DNA from: Jannaschia sp. GRR-S6-38
GTDB taxonomy: Bacteria > Pseudomonadota > Alphaproteobacteria > Rhodobacterales > Rhodobacteraceae
Assembly (NCBI RefSeq): GCF_029853695.1
Contig: NZ_CP122537.1
Span: forward strand, 1,178,001-1,242,000
Length of the DNA stretch: 64,000 nt
Direction of reading: 5' to 3'
The notes below the pieces were generated by a model that made no database searches, was not told where the DNA came from, and was given only the letters and a program-made list of their open reading frames with translations. This document shows, in pieces, positions 7,495 through 16,105 of the stretch (position 1 is the stretch's first letter; every line of letters starts with the position of its first letter). The translations under genes were made by a program, and so were the position numbers.

Positions 7495-8703
7495 TCACTT
7501 CGCCTTCGCCGTCCGGCGCGCCGATTCCGGGCCGTGCGGGTGATCGGCATGGGGATAGGGCGCGTGATGATGGTGGTCGTGATCGTGATGGTGGTGATGC
7601 CCGTCGCCGTGGTGGTGATGGTGATGCGCCGCCTGCGCCTCGAGCCGGCAGAGCCCGGTGCAAAACGTGTCGCAGAGCGTGCAATCGGCGACGTTGGAGC
7701 CCGGCGCGGACGCCCCCTGCCCCTCGACATGGTGGTGGTGGCTTTCCTGCACCGCGCCGACCTCGCCCTCGAAGCCCAGCACCTGCGTGCGGTATTTGCA
7801 GAGCACGCAGAGCGGCGGCGGCACGGCGCCGAAGGCGGGATGGGTGCGCTCCTCGGGCGAGATGCGCCGGGTCTCGCCATCCTCCAGCGCGAGCACCTGC
7901 GCGCGGTACCCGCATTGCCCGCAATTGGGCGGCGGGTTGTCGCCCACCTGCTCCATCACGCGCTCGGCGAAGGTTGCCAGCACCTTCGGGTGGTCGCCGA
8001 GATAGCCGGCCTTGATGAATTCGATCTCGGGATGCGCCGCGGCCACGCGGTCGGTGAAGCCGTAGATCCGGTCGATGAGGATGCCGGAAAACAGGAAATA
8101 CGGAAACACGACGATCCGGCGATAGCCCAGCTTCGCGGCGTGCTGCAGGCAGGGCTCGACCAGCGGGAAGGTCACGCCGGAATAGCCCACCTCCAGCCAG
8201 CCGAAGCCCAGCCCCTCGTGCAGCATCCGCGCGATCTTGGCGACGTTGCCGTTGGCGTCGGGATCCGATGCGCCGCGGCCGATCACCACGAGGCAGGTCT
8301 CGTGGCGCGGCACGTCCGAGGGCGCGGCGGCGAGCGCCTCCTCGATCCGGGCGGCGGCGGCGGCGATCATCTTCGGGTCGACGCCCAGCTCGCGCCCGTA
8401 GCCCACGGCTAGCCCGTGCTTCGCGGCATAGGTGTTGAGCACGGTGGGGATATCGTTCTTGGCGTGCATCGCCGCGAAGAGCATGCCGGGCACGGCGAGG
8501 ATGCGGTCGCAGCCCTTGGCGCGCAGCCGGTCGAGGCCGTCGCGGATCACCGGGTTGGCGAATTCCAGGTAGCCGTATTCAACCTCCCATTCGGGCGGCA
8601 GATGCGCGGGCAGCTTCTCGGCCAGCACGGCGAACTCGTCCACGGCGGATTTGCTGCGCGAGCCGTGGCCGCAGATCATCACGCCGGTTTTGGGACCACT
8701 CAT
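7495..8703 (-). CDS. cbiX: sirohydrochlorin cobaltochelatase CbiX, long form with Cys-repeat and polyhistidine tail
   Basis: 402 aa. Residues 1-255 are two CbiX/SirB chelatase repeats; GHGSR (H13) and MLFAAMHAKNDIP (H80) match the metal-binding histidines of the family. Residues 257-312 contain a duplicated C-x2-C-x-Y-R-x-Q-V-L-x-x-E unit (C261/C264 and C299/C302). A further Cys group follows (C341, C344, C348, C352). The tail has histidine runs at 322-325, 360-365, 369-373 and 377-380. The family inserts cobalt into sirohydrochlorin; the tail probably stores or delivers metal, and the cysteines could bind an Fe-S centre or metal. The start overlaps the stop of the upstream small gene (ATGA). 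Confidence 0.9.
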   Translation of the reverse strand: MSGPKTGVMICGHGSRSKSAVDEFAVLAEKLPAHLPPEWEVEYGYLEFANPVIRDGLDRLRAKGCDRILAVPGMLFAAMHAKNDIPTVLNTYAAKHGLAVGYGRELGVDPKMIAAAAARIEEALAAAPSDVPRHETCLVVIGRGASDPDANGNVAKIARMLHEGLGFGWLEVGYSGVTFPLVEPCLQHAAKLGYRRIVVFPYFLFSGILIDRIYGFTDRVAAAHPEIEFIKAGYLGDHPKVLATFAERVMEQVGDNPPPNCGQCGYRAQVLALEDGETRRISPEERTHPAFGAVPPPLCVLCKYRTQVLGFEGEVGAVQESHHHHVEGQGASAPGSNVADCTLCDTFCTGLCRLEAQAAHHHHHHGDGHHHHHDHDHHHHAPYPHADHPHGPESARRTAKAK

Positions 8704-8915
8704 GCCGAGGCCTCCTCGGGCGCGGCGGCATCCTCGTCCGCGGGCTCGTCACTCTCCTCGCCGCCCTTCAGCCAGCCCAGCAGCCCGGCCAGCGCGATCG
8801 CGCCCAGCCCAGCGCCCAGCACCCAGTGGTCGTGACCGGCCAGATCGGCGACATGCCCCGGATGGGCCTGCGCGGGCGCGGCGAGCAACAGAAGCGGAAT
8901 GGCGTGGCGCAGCAT
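8700..8915 (-). CDS. small His-containing membrane protein (DUF6732-like)
   Basis: 71 aa: signal-like hydrophobic start (LRHAIPLLLLAAPAQAHPGH), a His-rich stretch HPGHVADLAGHDHW, one transmembrane segment (VLGAGLGAIALAGLLGWL) and an acidic tail. It resembles a small Rhodobacteraceae family that I recall as DUF6732. Its stop overlaps the cbiX start (ATGA), so the two are translated together. Histidines just outside the membrane next to a metal chelatase gene suggest, as inference only, a role in metal handling. Confidence 0.65.
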   Translation of the reverse strand: MLRHAIPLLLLAAPAQAHPGHVADLAGHDHWVLGAGLGAIALAGLLGWLKGGEESDEPADEDAAAPEEASA

Positions 8916-9101
8916 GGCGGACCTCTCACGAACGGGAGGCCCCCGGGGCAGCCGGGTCAGCGACGATGCCGGCCCCGGACCCCCGGAATGGGTCGGTCGG
9001 GACACGTGCCACCTGTCCGGCCCCCGCGGGGGCGTCGTCGCCGTCCTCGCTAGCCGGGCGGACCGGGCGGCGCAACGCGGAATCGCCGGGGGCCGGGCGG
9101 C

Positions 9102-9887
9102 TCAGCCGGGGGGCAGCTCCGCGGCCTGCGCCCGGGGGCTGAGGCCCAGCCGCCCGATCGCGGGCAGCTTCAGCGCCGGGCGCATAATGTCGAGGCCGAC
9201 GGCCTGGCCCAGCAGGTGCAGCTCGACCCCCGCGCGCGGCCCGACGGTGAAGCCGGCCAGCCCGGAGATCGAGGCATGCAGGTCGCCGCCCTCGTCCAGA
9301 ACCAGCTGCGGCCCTTCGCCCAGGAAGTCGCGGCCCACCGCGTGCGGCGGCAGGGTCACGCCCAGCTCGGGCAGCTCGCGCAGAAGATGCGCGGTGAAGG
9401 TGTTGGAATTCGGGCCCGGGAAGATGCGGTAGGCGTCGGACCCGGCGAAGGGATAGGCGGCGATGGCGGCTTCGAGCCGCGGGATGAGCGTCGCGGCCGC
9501 GGACCCGTCGGCGGCGCCGATCACCTGCGGCAGGTTGGAATACCAGCGCGCGTCGGCGGCATAGGCGTCGCGGCGCACCGGCCGGCCCCAGCCCACCACG
9601 TCGTGGCGCGTCCAGCGGGCCGCGCCCGCGCGCTTGTGGACGATCCAGCTATGGACCGAGACGGCGCCCTTCGCGCCGCCGGTCCGCGCTGCCATCACGC
9701 GGATCGCCGCCCCCGGCACCGCCTGCGCCGGCGGCAGCACGCCCGAGGGGCCCCAATCGGCGTTGCGCCAGCTGTCGGGCCGGTCCTGCAGCGCCCACCA
9801 GAGCGAGGCCGCGAACACTGGCAAAAGAAACGCGAGGGTGAAGCCCAGAAGGCTCCAGCGCAGGGTGGCGGCGAGAATGGCGAGCAT
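9102..9887 (-). CDS. DUF3750 domain protein
   Basis: 261 aa. One N-terminal membrane segment (RWSLLGFTLAFLLPVFAASL) is followed by a soluble domain with VSVHSWIVHKRAGAARWTRHDVVGWG, LPQVIGAADG and FPGPNSNTFTAHLLRELP. This matches the DUF3750 family of membrane-anchored proteins of unknown function. The start ATG at 9887 is chosen because the upstream extension is Arg/Pro-rich and unlike coding sequence. It stands alone between cbiX and the HIT gene. Confidence 0.75.
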   Translation of the reverse strand: MLAILAATLRWSLLGFTLAFLLPVFAASLWWALQDRPDSWRNADWGPSGVLPPAQAVPGAAIRVMAARTGGAKGAVSVHSWIVHKRAGAARWTRHDVVGWGRPVRRDAYAADARWYSNLPQVIGAADGSAAATLIPRLEAAIAAYPFAGSDAYRIFPGPNSNTFTAHLLRELPELGVTLPPHAVGRDFLGEGPQLVLDEGGDLHASISGLAGFTVGPRAGVELHLLGQAVGLDIMRPALKLPAIGRLGLSPRAQAAELPPG

Positions 9888-9981
9888 GGGGGACGGGATC
9901 CGGATAGGGGGGCGCCCGGGACGATATGGTGCGCGGGCCCGGGCGGGGAAGCGGCCCCGCCTCACGACCCCGCGAGCGCGC

Positions 9982-10365
9982 TCAGCCCTCGGCGCGGGCC
10001 AGCATCCGGCCCAGCGGGCGGCCGCCGATCAGGTGCAGGTGGAAATGCGGCACCTCCTGCACGCCGTCGCGGCCCGCATTGGTGATCGCGCGGAAGCCCG
10101 CGCCGGTATCGGCGGCGATGCCCTGCTCGGCGCAGATCGCGGCGGCGGTGCGGTGGAAATCCACGATCTCGGCATCGGAGGCATTGGCGTGGAAATCATC
10201 ATAGGTCACGTAGCGGCCCTTCGGGATCACCAGCACATGCACCGGCGCCTGCGGCGTGATGTCGGCGAAGGCGAGCGTGTGTTCGGTCTCGGCGACGGTC
10301 GCGTTGGGGATCTCGCCGCGCAGGATGCGGGCGAAGATGTTGTCGTCGTCGTAATCATAGGCCAT
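9982..10365 (-). CDS. HIT family (histidine triad) nucleotide-binding protein
   Basis: 127 aa. The triad HFHLHLIGG is near the C-terminus, and the N-terminus DDNIFARILRGEIPNATVAE is typical of HinT-like purine nucleoside phosphoramidases, which hydrolyse AMP-lysine or AMP-amine bonds in the cytoplasm. The ATG at 10365 gives the normal family length; the longer frame upstream belongs to another gene's antisense. Confidence 0.9.
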   Translation of the reverse strand: MAYDYDDDNIFARILRGEIPNATVAETEHTLAFADITPQAPVHVLVIPKGRYVTYDDFHANASDAEIVDFHRTAAAICAEQGIAADTGAGFRAITNAGRDGVQEVPHFHLHLIGGRPLGRMLARAEG

Positions 10366-10439
10366 CGGGGCGCGTCCTTGCTGGGGGCTCGCGCGCAGGC
10401 TGGCATCGGGGCGCGGCGGGCTCAAGGCCCGGGCGGCGC

Positions 10440-12017
10440 TCAATCCGCGAAGAGAAAGGGCGTCGCGGCCAGCGCGGCGCCGGTGTCGGCATCGGTGCCG
10501 AAGACCGCGGCGAGGACCGGGGCGATCTCCTCCGCGTCCGCCGTCTCGGCGATGCGGTGGATCTCGGGCAGCTCCGCCTCGCGGATGCGCGTGCTTTCGG
10601 AGACGAAATCCTGCGCCACGGCGGGCATCAGGCGGGCCACGGTCGTGTCCGGCGTGCGCGGCCCGATCAGGCCGATCCGCTCGGCATGGCCGCGCAGATA
10701 GGCGTCGTCGTAATTGCAGTCGATGAGCAGCGTCCGGACGGTGGCGCGGTCGGCATAGATATCCTCGATCAGGTCGAAATTGACCGGGTCGAGGCAGATC
10801 GCCAGCCGGTCCGTCCCCATCTGTCGGAACAGCATCCGCAGCAGCGCGCGGCGATGCCGATGGCGCTTGCCCAGCGTCGATTCGATGCCGCCCAGCGCGG
10901 GCATCGGCGTTGCCTCCTCGTCGAAGAGGTAGTCGAGCGTGGGGATCACCTGATGATCCCGCAGGCTTTGCGCCAGCCGCTTGGCCACGTGGTATTTCTT
11001 GCAGACCAGCACGACGAGTTCGCGCTCGCGCCCCAGCGTGGCGGCGCGTTCCCAGAAGCGGGGGGCGAAGCGGCGGCCGACGCGGCCGCGCTGGGTCAGG
11101 AACTGGAACAGCCGCCGCCCGTCGCCGGCCACCGGGAAATCGGTGCGCCCGCTGGCCCAGAGACTGTCCAGCCGGTCCTTGAGGTCGAAGGCCTCGGGCG
11201 AGATCTTGCGCGCGAACAGGAAATCCTGGCTCAGCAGCATGTCGTGGTGGTCGTCGTAGAAGGTCGCCGGCATCCCGTAATCGGTGAACATCAGGAAGGT
11301 CGGCGTCCGGCTCTCGATCTCGGCGCGGGGCACGAGGTGGCGCACGAGGGTCTGGAAGAAGGTCTCGTCCGGGATCCAGGTGGTCGAGAAGAAGCGCATC
11401 ACGGCGCGGTTCGACCGGCAGAAGCCGAGGATCTTCTCGAGCGTGCCGCGGCGCAGGCACCACCATTGCGAGCCGATCATCATCTCGATCCCGCGCGGCA
11501 CCGACCGCTCCAGCCGCAGCATCTTCTGCAGCTGCATCGCGGCGTAGAAGGCGCGCTTGTTGGAGCGTTCGTTGAACAGGTGGCGATAGATCAGCCGTTC
11601 CTCGCGCATGCCGGTCTTGATCCAGCCCGAGGTGTGGAAATCGACGCTCTCGATGTAGTCGACGTCGCGCGCATCGAGGAAGTCATGCGCGAATTCGGCC
11701 GACTTGATGGGCCGGCAATCGCCCGAAATCATGTAGAAATGCGTGGCCCGCGGGAACGCCTCCATCGCGGTTTCGACCGTGGCCAGCGTCGCGCGCACGA
11801 GGCTCCACTCGCCCCAGCCGCATTTGACGCGCTTGCGCGCGAAGGCGACGTTGGGATTGGCCCGCAGCCCCGCCTCGATCGCGGCATAGGCCGTGGCCGG
11901 GGCGCGGGCGTCGAAATGTATCGCGACGTAATCGCCGGTCCGGGTCAGGCCGTCGGCCAGCCGGATGACCGCCTCGGGGTCCTTGTGGCAGAGCAGGATG
12001 AAGGCGATCTTGGCCAT
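10440..12017 (-). CDS. beta-1,6-N-acetylglucosaminyltransferase (GT14) with DUF5928 C-terminal domain
   Basis: 525 aa. The N-terminal part (about 1-270) has the Branch/GT14 pattern: AFILLCHKDPEAVIRLADGL, FYMISGDCRPIKSAEFAHDF and WIPDETFFQTLVRH. The C-terminal part (about 290-525) matches the family-specific DUF5928 extension. GT14 enzymes add branched sugar residues to glycans; the acceptor here is unknown. The start at 12017 is chosen because MAKIAFILLCHKD is the conserved opening. It is divergent from a sulfotransferase gene 115 bp away, suggesting that the glycan built here may be sulfated. Confidence 0.8.
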   Translation of the reverse strand: MAKIAFILLCHKDPEAVIRLADGLTRTGDYVAIHFDARAPATAYAAIEAGLRANPNVAFARKRVKCGWGEWSLVRATLATVETAMEAFPRATHFYMISGDCRPIKSAEFAHDFLDARDVDYIESVDFHTSGWIKTGMREERLIYRHLFNERSNKRAFYAAMQLQKMLRLERSVPRGIEMMIGSQWWCLRRGTLEKILGFCRSNRAVMRFFSTTWIPDETFFQTLVRHLVPRAEIESRTPTFLMFTDYGMPATFYDDHHDMLLSQDFLFARKISPEAFDLKDRLDSLWASGRTDFPVAGDGRRLFQFLTQRGRVGRRFAPRFWERAATLGRERELVVLVCKKYHVAKRLAQSLRDHQVIPTLDYLFDEEATPMPALGGIESTLGKRHRHRRALLRMLFRQMGTDRLAICLDPVNFDLIEDIYADRATVRTLLIDCNYDDAYLRGHAERIGLIGPRTPDTTVARLMPAVAQDFVSESTRIREAELPEIHRIAETADAEEIAPVLAAVFGTDADTGAALAATPFLFAD

Positions 12018-12132
12018 GGCGCGGGCGGGGTTCTCCGGGCGGTCACACTCGCCCCGCAATAACCGCAGAGTGTGATTGAAGAAACCGCGCAATGCGGGTT
12101 TGATGCCGCGACACTGGCAAGAGACGACATCG

Positions 12133-12951
12133 ATGGGCTTTCCCGGAACCTGGATGACCGAAAGCGAGAGCGTGGTTTATCGCGTCGTCCCGAAATGCGC
12201 CTGCTCGTCGATCGGGCAGATCCTGTACTATTCCGATCACGGACGGTTCTTCGACGGCGACATCCACGACTCGACCCGCGGCCTGCACAAATGGGCGCAG
12301 GAGGAGAGCCAGCCCCTGATCGCGGCCAACGCCAAGGGCCACCGCTCCTACGCCTTCACCTGCGTGCGCAATCCCTACACCCGGATCCTGTCGTCCTTCT
12401 TCGACAAGATCGCGGGCATCCAGCGCAACGGAAAGCGCTATCGCGGCAACCTCGTGCCGATGCTGGTGCAGAAATACGGGGTCGATGTGGGCAGCCCCGA
12501 GAACGGGTTCGAGTTCGACCAGATCGCCAGCTTCCGGCGGTTCCTGCTCTTCGCGCGCGACACGATCCGGTTCCGCCGCCCGATGGATCCCGACATCCAC
12601 TGGTCGGCCATGTCGGGCCATGTCGGCACCTTCATCGCCAATGGCGGGCGCTACGACCACGTGGTCTTCACCGAAGCCTTCAATGACGGGATGCAGGTCG
12701 TGCTGGACGCGATCGAGACGCCGGTGAAGGTCGACCTGGCCGAAGTGCCGCGTTTCAACGAGAGCGAGGGCCACGGGCCCAAGCGGCAGCACAAGGTGTC
12801 GGAGTATTTCGACGATCTGTCGATGCACCTGATCTGGGAAATCTACCACCGCGACTTCAAGCTGTTCCGCTACGATTTCGAGGACCCGGACAACAAGATG
12901 CCGAAGGGCGAGGTCGATCTCGACGAGGTGCACGCCAAGCTCGGCGATTGA
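12133..12951 (+). CDS. sulfotransferase family 2 protein
   Basis: 272 aa. The 5'-phosphosulfate loop appears as VPKCACSSIGQILYY near residue 20 and the 3'-phosphate binding segment as CVRNPYTRILSSFFDKI, both typical of PAPS-dependent carbohydrate sulfotransferases (Sulfotransfer_2). It is likely cytoplasmic or membrane-associated and transfers sulfate from PAPS to a glycan. The ATG at 12133 follows AAGAGACGAC; an in-frame ATG at 12076 would add 19 residues. It is divergent from the GT14/DUF5928 gene. Confidence 0.8.
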   Translation: MGFPGTWMTESESVVYRVVPKCACSSIGQILYYSDHGRFFDGDIHDSTRGLHKWAQEESQPLIAANAKGHRSYAFTCVRNPYTRILSSFFDKIAGIQRNGKRYRGNLVPMLVQKYGVDVGSPENGFEFDQIASFRRFLLFARDTIRFRRPMDPDIHWSAMSGHVGTFIANGGRYDHVVFTEAFNDGMQVVLDAIETPVKVDLAEVPRFNESEGHGPKRQHKVSEYFDDLSMHLIWEIYHRDFKLFRYDFEDPDNKMPKGEVDLDEVHAKLGD

Positions 12952-12996
12952 CAGAGGTCCGAATGGCGGCGGTTCCCGCGCGGGCGCCGCCCCCGC

Positions 12997-13983
12997 TCAG
13001 AGCATCGACGGCACGACGAGATCCGGGGGCCGGTGGCCGTCGGCGAAGGTCTGCATGTTGACGAGCATCCGCTCGCCCATTTCCAGCCGCGCCTCCCGCG
13101 TGGCCGAGCCCATATGCGGCAGCAGCACGACATTGGGCAAGGCGCGCAGCCGGGGGTTCACGTCGCGGCCATGTTCGTAGACGTCGAGCCCGGCGCCCGC
13201 CAGCTCGCCCGCGCGCAGCATCCGCGTCAGCGCGTTCTCGTCGATCACCTCGCCGCGCGACGTGTTCACCACGATCGACTCGGGCCGGAGCAGCTTCAGC
13301 CGCCGCGCGCCCAGCAGATGGAAGGTCGAGGGCGTGTGCGGGCAATTGACCGAGACCACGTCCGACATGGTCAGCATCCGGTCGAGACTGTCGTGAAAGG
13401 TCGCCTCCAGCGGCTCCTCGAGGCCTTCGTGCAGGCGGCGGCGGTTGTGATAATGGATGCGCATCCCGAAGGCGCGCGCCCGCCGCGCCACGGCCTGCCC
13501 GATCCGGCCCATCCCGAGGATGCCGAGAACCTTGCCCGACAGCCGCCCGCCGAGCAGCGCCTCGGGCGCCCAGCCCTCCCATTCGTCGGCCTGCATCCGC
13601 GCCATGCCCTCGGGCATGCGGCGGATCACGGCGAGGATCAGCGCCAGGGTCATGTCGGCCGTGTCCTCGGTCAGCGCGCCGGGCGTGTTCGAGACCAGAA
13701 CGCCCCGCTGCCGCGCGGTGGCCACGTCGATATGGTCCACGCCCGCGCCGTAATTGGCGATCAGCTTGAGCCGGTCGCCCGAGCCCGCCAGCAGCGCGGC
13801 GTCGATCTTGTCGGAGAGGCAGGTCACCAGGATATCGGCCTCGCGCATCGCGTCGGCCAGCGCCTCGCGCGGCATCGCGCCATCGGCCTCGGCGAGCCGG
13901 GCATCGAAGAGCTCGGTCAGGCGCGCCTCGACCGGCGCGGGCAGGCGTCGCGTGACGACAACACTCAGACGTTTCGTGGGCAT
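12997..13983 (-). CDS. D-2-hydroxyacid dehydrogenase (glyoxylate/hydroxypyruvate reductase type)
   Basis: 328 aa. NAD(P)-dependent oxidoreductase. The N-terminal catalytic domain carries LKLIANYGAGVDHIDV. The Rossmann loop is GILGMGRIGQAVARRARAFG. The catalytic residues lie in VVNTSRGEVIDENAL (Arg), GAGLDVYEHG (Glu) and LLPHMGSATREAR (His). It closely resembles the GyaR/GhrB group that reduces glyoxylate or hydroxypyruvate. The ATG at 13983 matches the family start. No operon partner; divergent from an SH3-like gene about 100 bp away. Confidence 0.9.
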   Translation of the reverse strand: MPTKRLSVVVTRRLPAPVEARLTELFDARLAEADGAMPREALADAMREADILVTCLSDKIDAALLAGSGDRLKLIANYGAGVDHIDVATARQRGVLVSNTPGALTEDTADMTLALILAVIRRMPEGMARMQADEWEGWAPEALLGGRLSGKVLGILGMGRIGQAVARRARAFGMRIHYHNRRRLHEGLEEPLEATFHDSLDRMLTMSDVVSVNCPHTPSTFHLLGARRLKLLRPESIVVNTSRGEVIDENALTRMLRAGELAGAGLDVYEHGRDVNPRLRALPNVVLLPHMGSATREARLEMGERMLVNMQTFADGHRPPDLVVPSML

Positions 13984-14086
13984 CGTGCTGCCGTCTCCCC
14001 TTCCGTGACCGCGGGCCATGATGGCAGGGTTGCCCCCACGCGCAAGGGGCGGTCAGACCCCGCGAAGAAAAGCAGGACGGGCAGTC

Positions 14087-14578
14087 ATGCGGATATTGGC
14101 GATCGGGGCGCTTCTGGCGGCCCTTCTGGGCGGGCCGCTCTGGGCCGAGACCCGTGGCTCGGTGACGGGCATGGCCCTGCCGCGCTTCGTGTCGATGAAG
14201 GCGTCCGAGGGCTATGCCCGCCGCGGACCGTCCAGCACGCATCGCATCGACTGGGTGTTCAAGCGCCGCCACATGCCGCTGCGCGTGGTCGACGAATACG
14301 GCCACTGGCGCCGCGTGCAGGACCGCGAGGGCGCGGGCGGCTGGATGCATTACTCGCTTCTGTCGGGCAACCGCACGGTGATCGTCGAGGCCGAGGAGGT
14401 CGCGCTCCACCGCCGCCCCCGCCCCGACGCGCCGGTCAGCGCGCGGCTGCAGGCCAATGTCGTGGCCTGGCTGGGCACCTGCGACGCGGGCTGGTGCGAG
14501 CTGCAGGTCGAGGGCGCGAAAGGCTGGGCCCAGACCGCCGCGCTCTGGGGCGTGGCGCCGGACGAGCGGCGGGAGTGA
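14087..14578 (+). CDS. secreted SH3-like domain protein
   Basis: 163 aa. Signal peptide MRILAIGALLAALLGGPLWA, then two bacterial SH3-like repeats of the SH3_4 type: GYARRGPSSTHRIDWVFKRR with the W-R-R-V-D-E-G-GW-MH pattern, then VALHRRPRPDAPVSARLQ with WCELQVEGAKGW. Such periplasmic proteins often bind peptidoglycan or are helpers of cell-wall enzymes. The start at 14087 is chosen for the signal peptide; the longer frame overlaps the divergent gene's leader. Confidence 0.8.
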   Translation: MRILAIGALLAALLGGPLWAETRGSVTGMALPRFVSMKASEGYARRGPSSTHRIDWVFKRRHMPLRVVDEYGHWRRVQDREGAGGWMHYSLLSGNRTVIVEAEEVALHRRPRPDAPVSARLQANVVAWLGTCDAGWCELQVEGAKGWAQTAALWGVAPDERRE

Positions 14579-14637
14579 GTGCTGGGCAAATGCGGGCACA
14601 GCCCCTAGTTCCCCGGCAGCAATGAATGGAATTCTGA

Positions 14638-15387
14638 ATGACCGTGAGAATGAGTATCAGCATTCCTGCCTATGAGATGGCCGGAATGGGCGCGGTGTTT
14701 TTGGGCGAGTCTTTCGAAAGACTCACCCGGCAGACCTTCCGGGATTTCGAGGTCGTGGTGTCCGACCAATCCGAGAATGCGGGCGTTCGCGAGACCTGCG
14801 CGGCCTACGATGGCCGCCTCGACATCCGCGTCATCGACAATCGCGCCGGGGCGCGCTGCGCCAGCGCAAACGTGAACACCGCGCTGGACGGTGCGGCCGG
14901 CGAGATCCGGAAGGTGCTGTTCCAGGACGATCTGGTGGCCACGGATGACGCGCTGGAGAAGATCGAGGCGGCTTTCGCTTCCGGGGACAGCCGGTGGTCG
15001 GTTTGCGGTTCGACGACGATCGGCCCGGACGGGTCGCGGGGCCGAGCCCTGGTTCCGCGGTTGACCGAAAGGATGCGCTTCGGCCGCAATACCGTGAGCA
15101 GCCCGTCCGTTCTGGCCGTGCATCAATCCGTGCGGACCCGGTTCGACGAGGGTCTCGTCTGGTTGATGGACGTCGATTTCTATGACCGCGCCCAGATCGA
15201 ATACGGACCGCCTGTCATCGTTCCAGACTGCCTGATCCTCAATCGGATCCACGACGGGCAGGTCAGCGCATCGGTCGACACGACGCTGCGCAAGCGCGAG
15301 TTGAAGGAGGTCTTCCGAAAGCGTCCGCCGCGGTTGGGGTCGGTCGCGCATCGGGAATATCTTCGGCAGCGGTTGAAGGCTATCTGA
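14638..15387 (+). CDS. glycosyltransferase family 2
   Basis: 249 aa. The GT-A start MTVRMSISIPAYEMAG, FRDFEVVVSDQSE and the DxD-like VLFQDDL near residue 97 mark a nucleotide-sugar glycosyltransferase of GT2 type. ETTR-type catalytic features later in the domain are not clear (RTRFDEGLVWLMDVDFYDRA). No membrane segment. Acceptor and donor cannot be told. It converges with a sulfotransferase gene and the two stop regions overlap by 8 bp. Confidence 0.8.
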   Translation: MTVRMSISIPAYEMAGMGAVFLGESFERLTRQTFRDFEVVVSDQSENAGVRETCAAYDGRLDIRVIDNRAGARCASANVNTALDGAAGEIRKVLFQDDLVATDDALEKIEAAFASGDSRWSVCGSTTIGPDGSRGRALVPRLTERMRFGRNTVSSPSVLAVHQSVRTRFDEGLVWLMDVDFYDRAQIEYGPPVIVPDCLILNRIHDGQVSASVDTTLRKRELKEVFRKRPPRLGSVAHREYLRQRLKAI

Positions 15388-16105
15388 TCTTCCGGGGCCA
15401 GAGCCGATCCCGGAGCAGACGCCTCGGCGCCCTGGGAGAGGGCCGCGGACGACTGGCCGGGTGGCTTTCCTCAAGGAGATAGCCGAAAAGCTCGAAATCC
15501 TTCGCGTAGAGCCGGGCGATCAGGTCCTTCGCATCGGGTTCGAGCGGCTCCTGGCGGGACCGGTAATCGGCGCCCCCGCGGCTCTTGTTGGCGTGGGGGA
15601 TCACGTGTGACCCGCTCCCAGCGCCATGCTGGCGGGCGAGATAGTCCGCCACCGCATCCAGGCCGTCCTCGAGGCGGAACACCTTGGATCCGGGCCGGAC
15701 GAGGTCTGCCCCGGGCCGGACGTGGTTGTCATGCGCGAACGGATCCTTCGCCAGAAGATCGGGAAGGCTTCGGATCCAATCATTGAAGCCCATGTCCGCC
15801 ACGATCCCGTCTCCGTTTCCGAAGGCGTAATCGTAGGCGCTGCGAAGCCGCGCGACGGGATGCCGGACGACGGCGAAACTCGACGAGATCCATCCCGGAG
15901 GGATCAGCTTTTCCAAGGAGCCCATGTCGACATGCTGCGGCGAACTCTTCGTCCAGCGCCGCGTCGCGTCATCGAAGAAAAAGGACGAATTCAGAAAGGC
16001 CAACTCCCCGAAGCGCGCGGCGAGATGGCTTTCGACCGAAGCGCCACCGCATTTCGGAACGTGGCAGAACATGTGGATCTCGCCGCCGGCGCGATAGAGA
16101 GGCAT
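15380..16105 (-). CDS. sulfotransferase family protein
   Basis: 241 aa. The 5'-phosphosulfate loop is HMFCHVPKCGGASVESHL near the N-terminus, and VVRHPVARLRSAYDYAFGNGD is the 3'-phosphate binding segment, so a PAPS-dependent sulfotransferase acting on a glycan or small molecule is likely. The Arg-rich C-terminus (SRPRPSPRAPRRLLRDRLW) could touch membrane. The ATG at 16105 overlaps the stop of the M3 peptidase gene (TGATG), so it is probably translated from the peptidase transcript, an odd pairing. It overlaps the convergent GT2 gene. Confidence 0.78.
   Translation of the reverse strand: MPLYRAGGEIHMFCHVPKCGGASVESHLAARFGELAFLNSSFFFDDATRRWTKSSPQHVDMGSLEKLIPPGWISSSFAVVRHPVARLRSAYDYAFGNGDGIVADMGFNDWIRSLPDLLAKDPFAHDNHVRPGADLVRPGSKVFRLEDGLDAVADYLARQHGAGSGSHVIPHANKSRGGADYRSRQEPLEPDAKDLIARLYAKDFELFGYLLEESHPASRPRPSPRAPRRLLRDRLWPRKIR

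Noticed and set aside
8916..9100. Possible cobalamin riboswitch upstream of the small gene and cbiX
   Set aside because: A GCTGCCCC-like stretch is present, but neither the B12 box nor the core arrangement follows.
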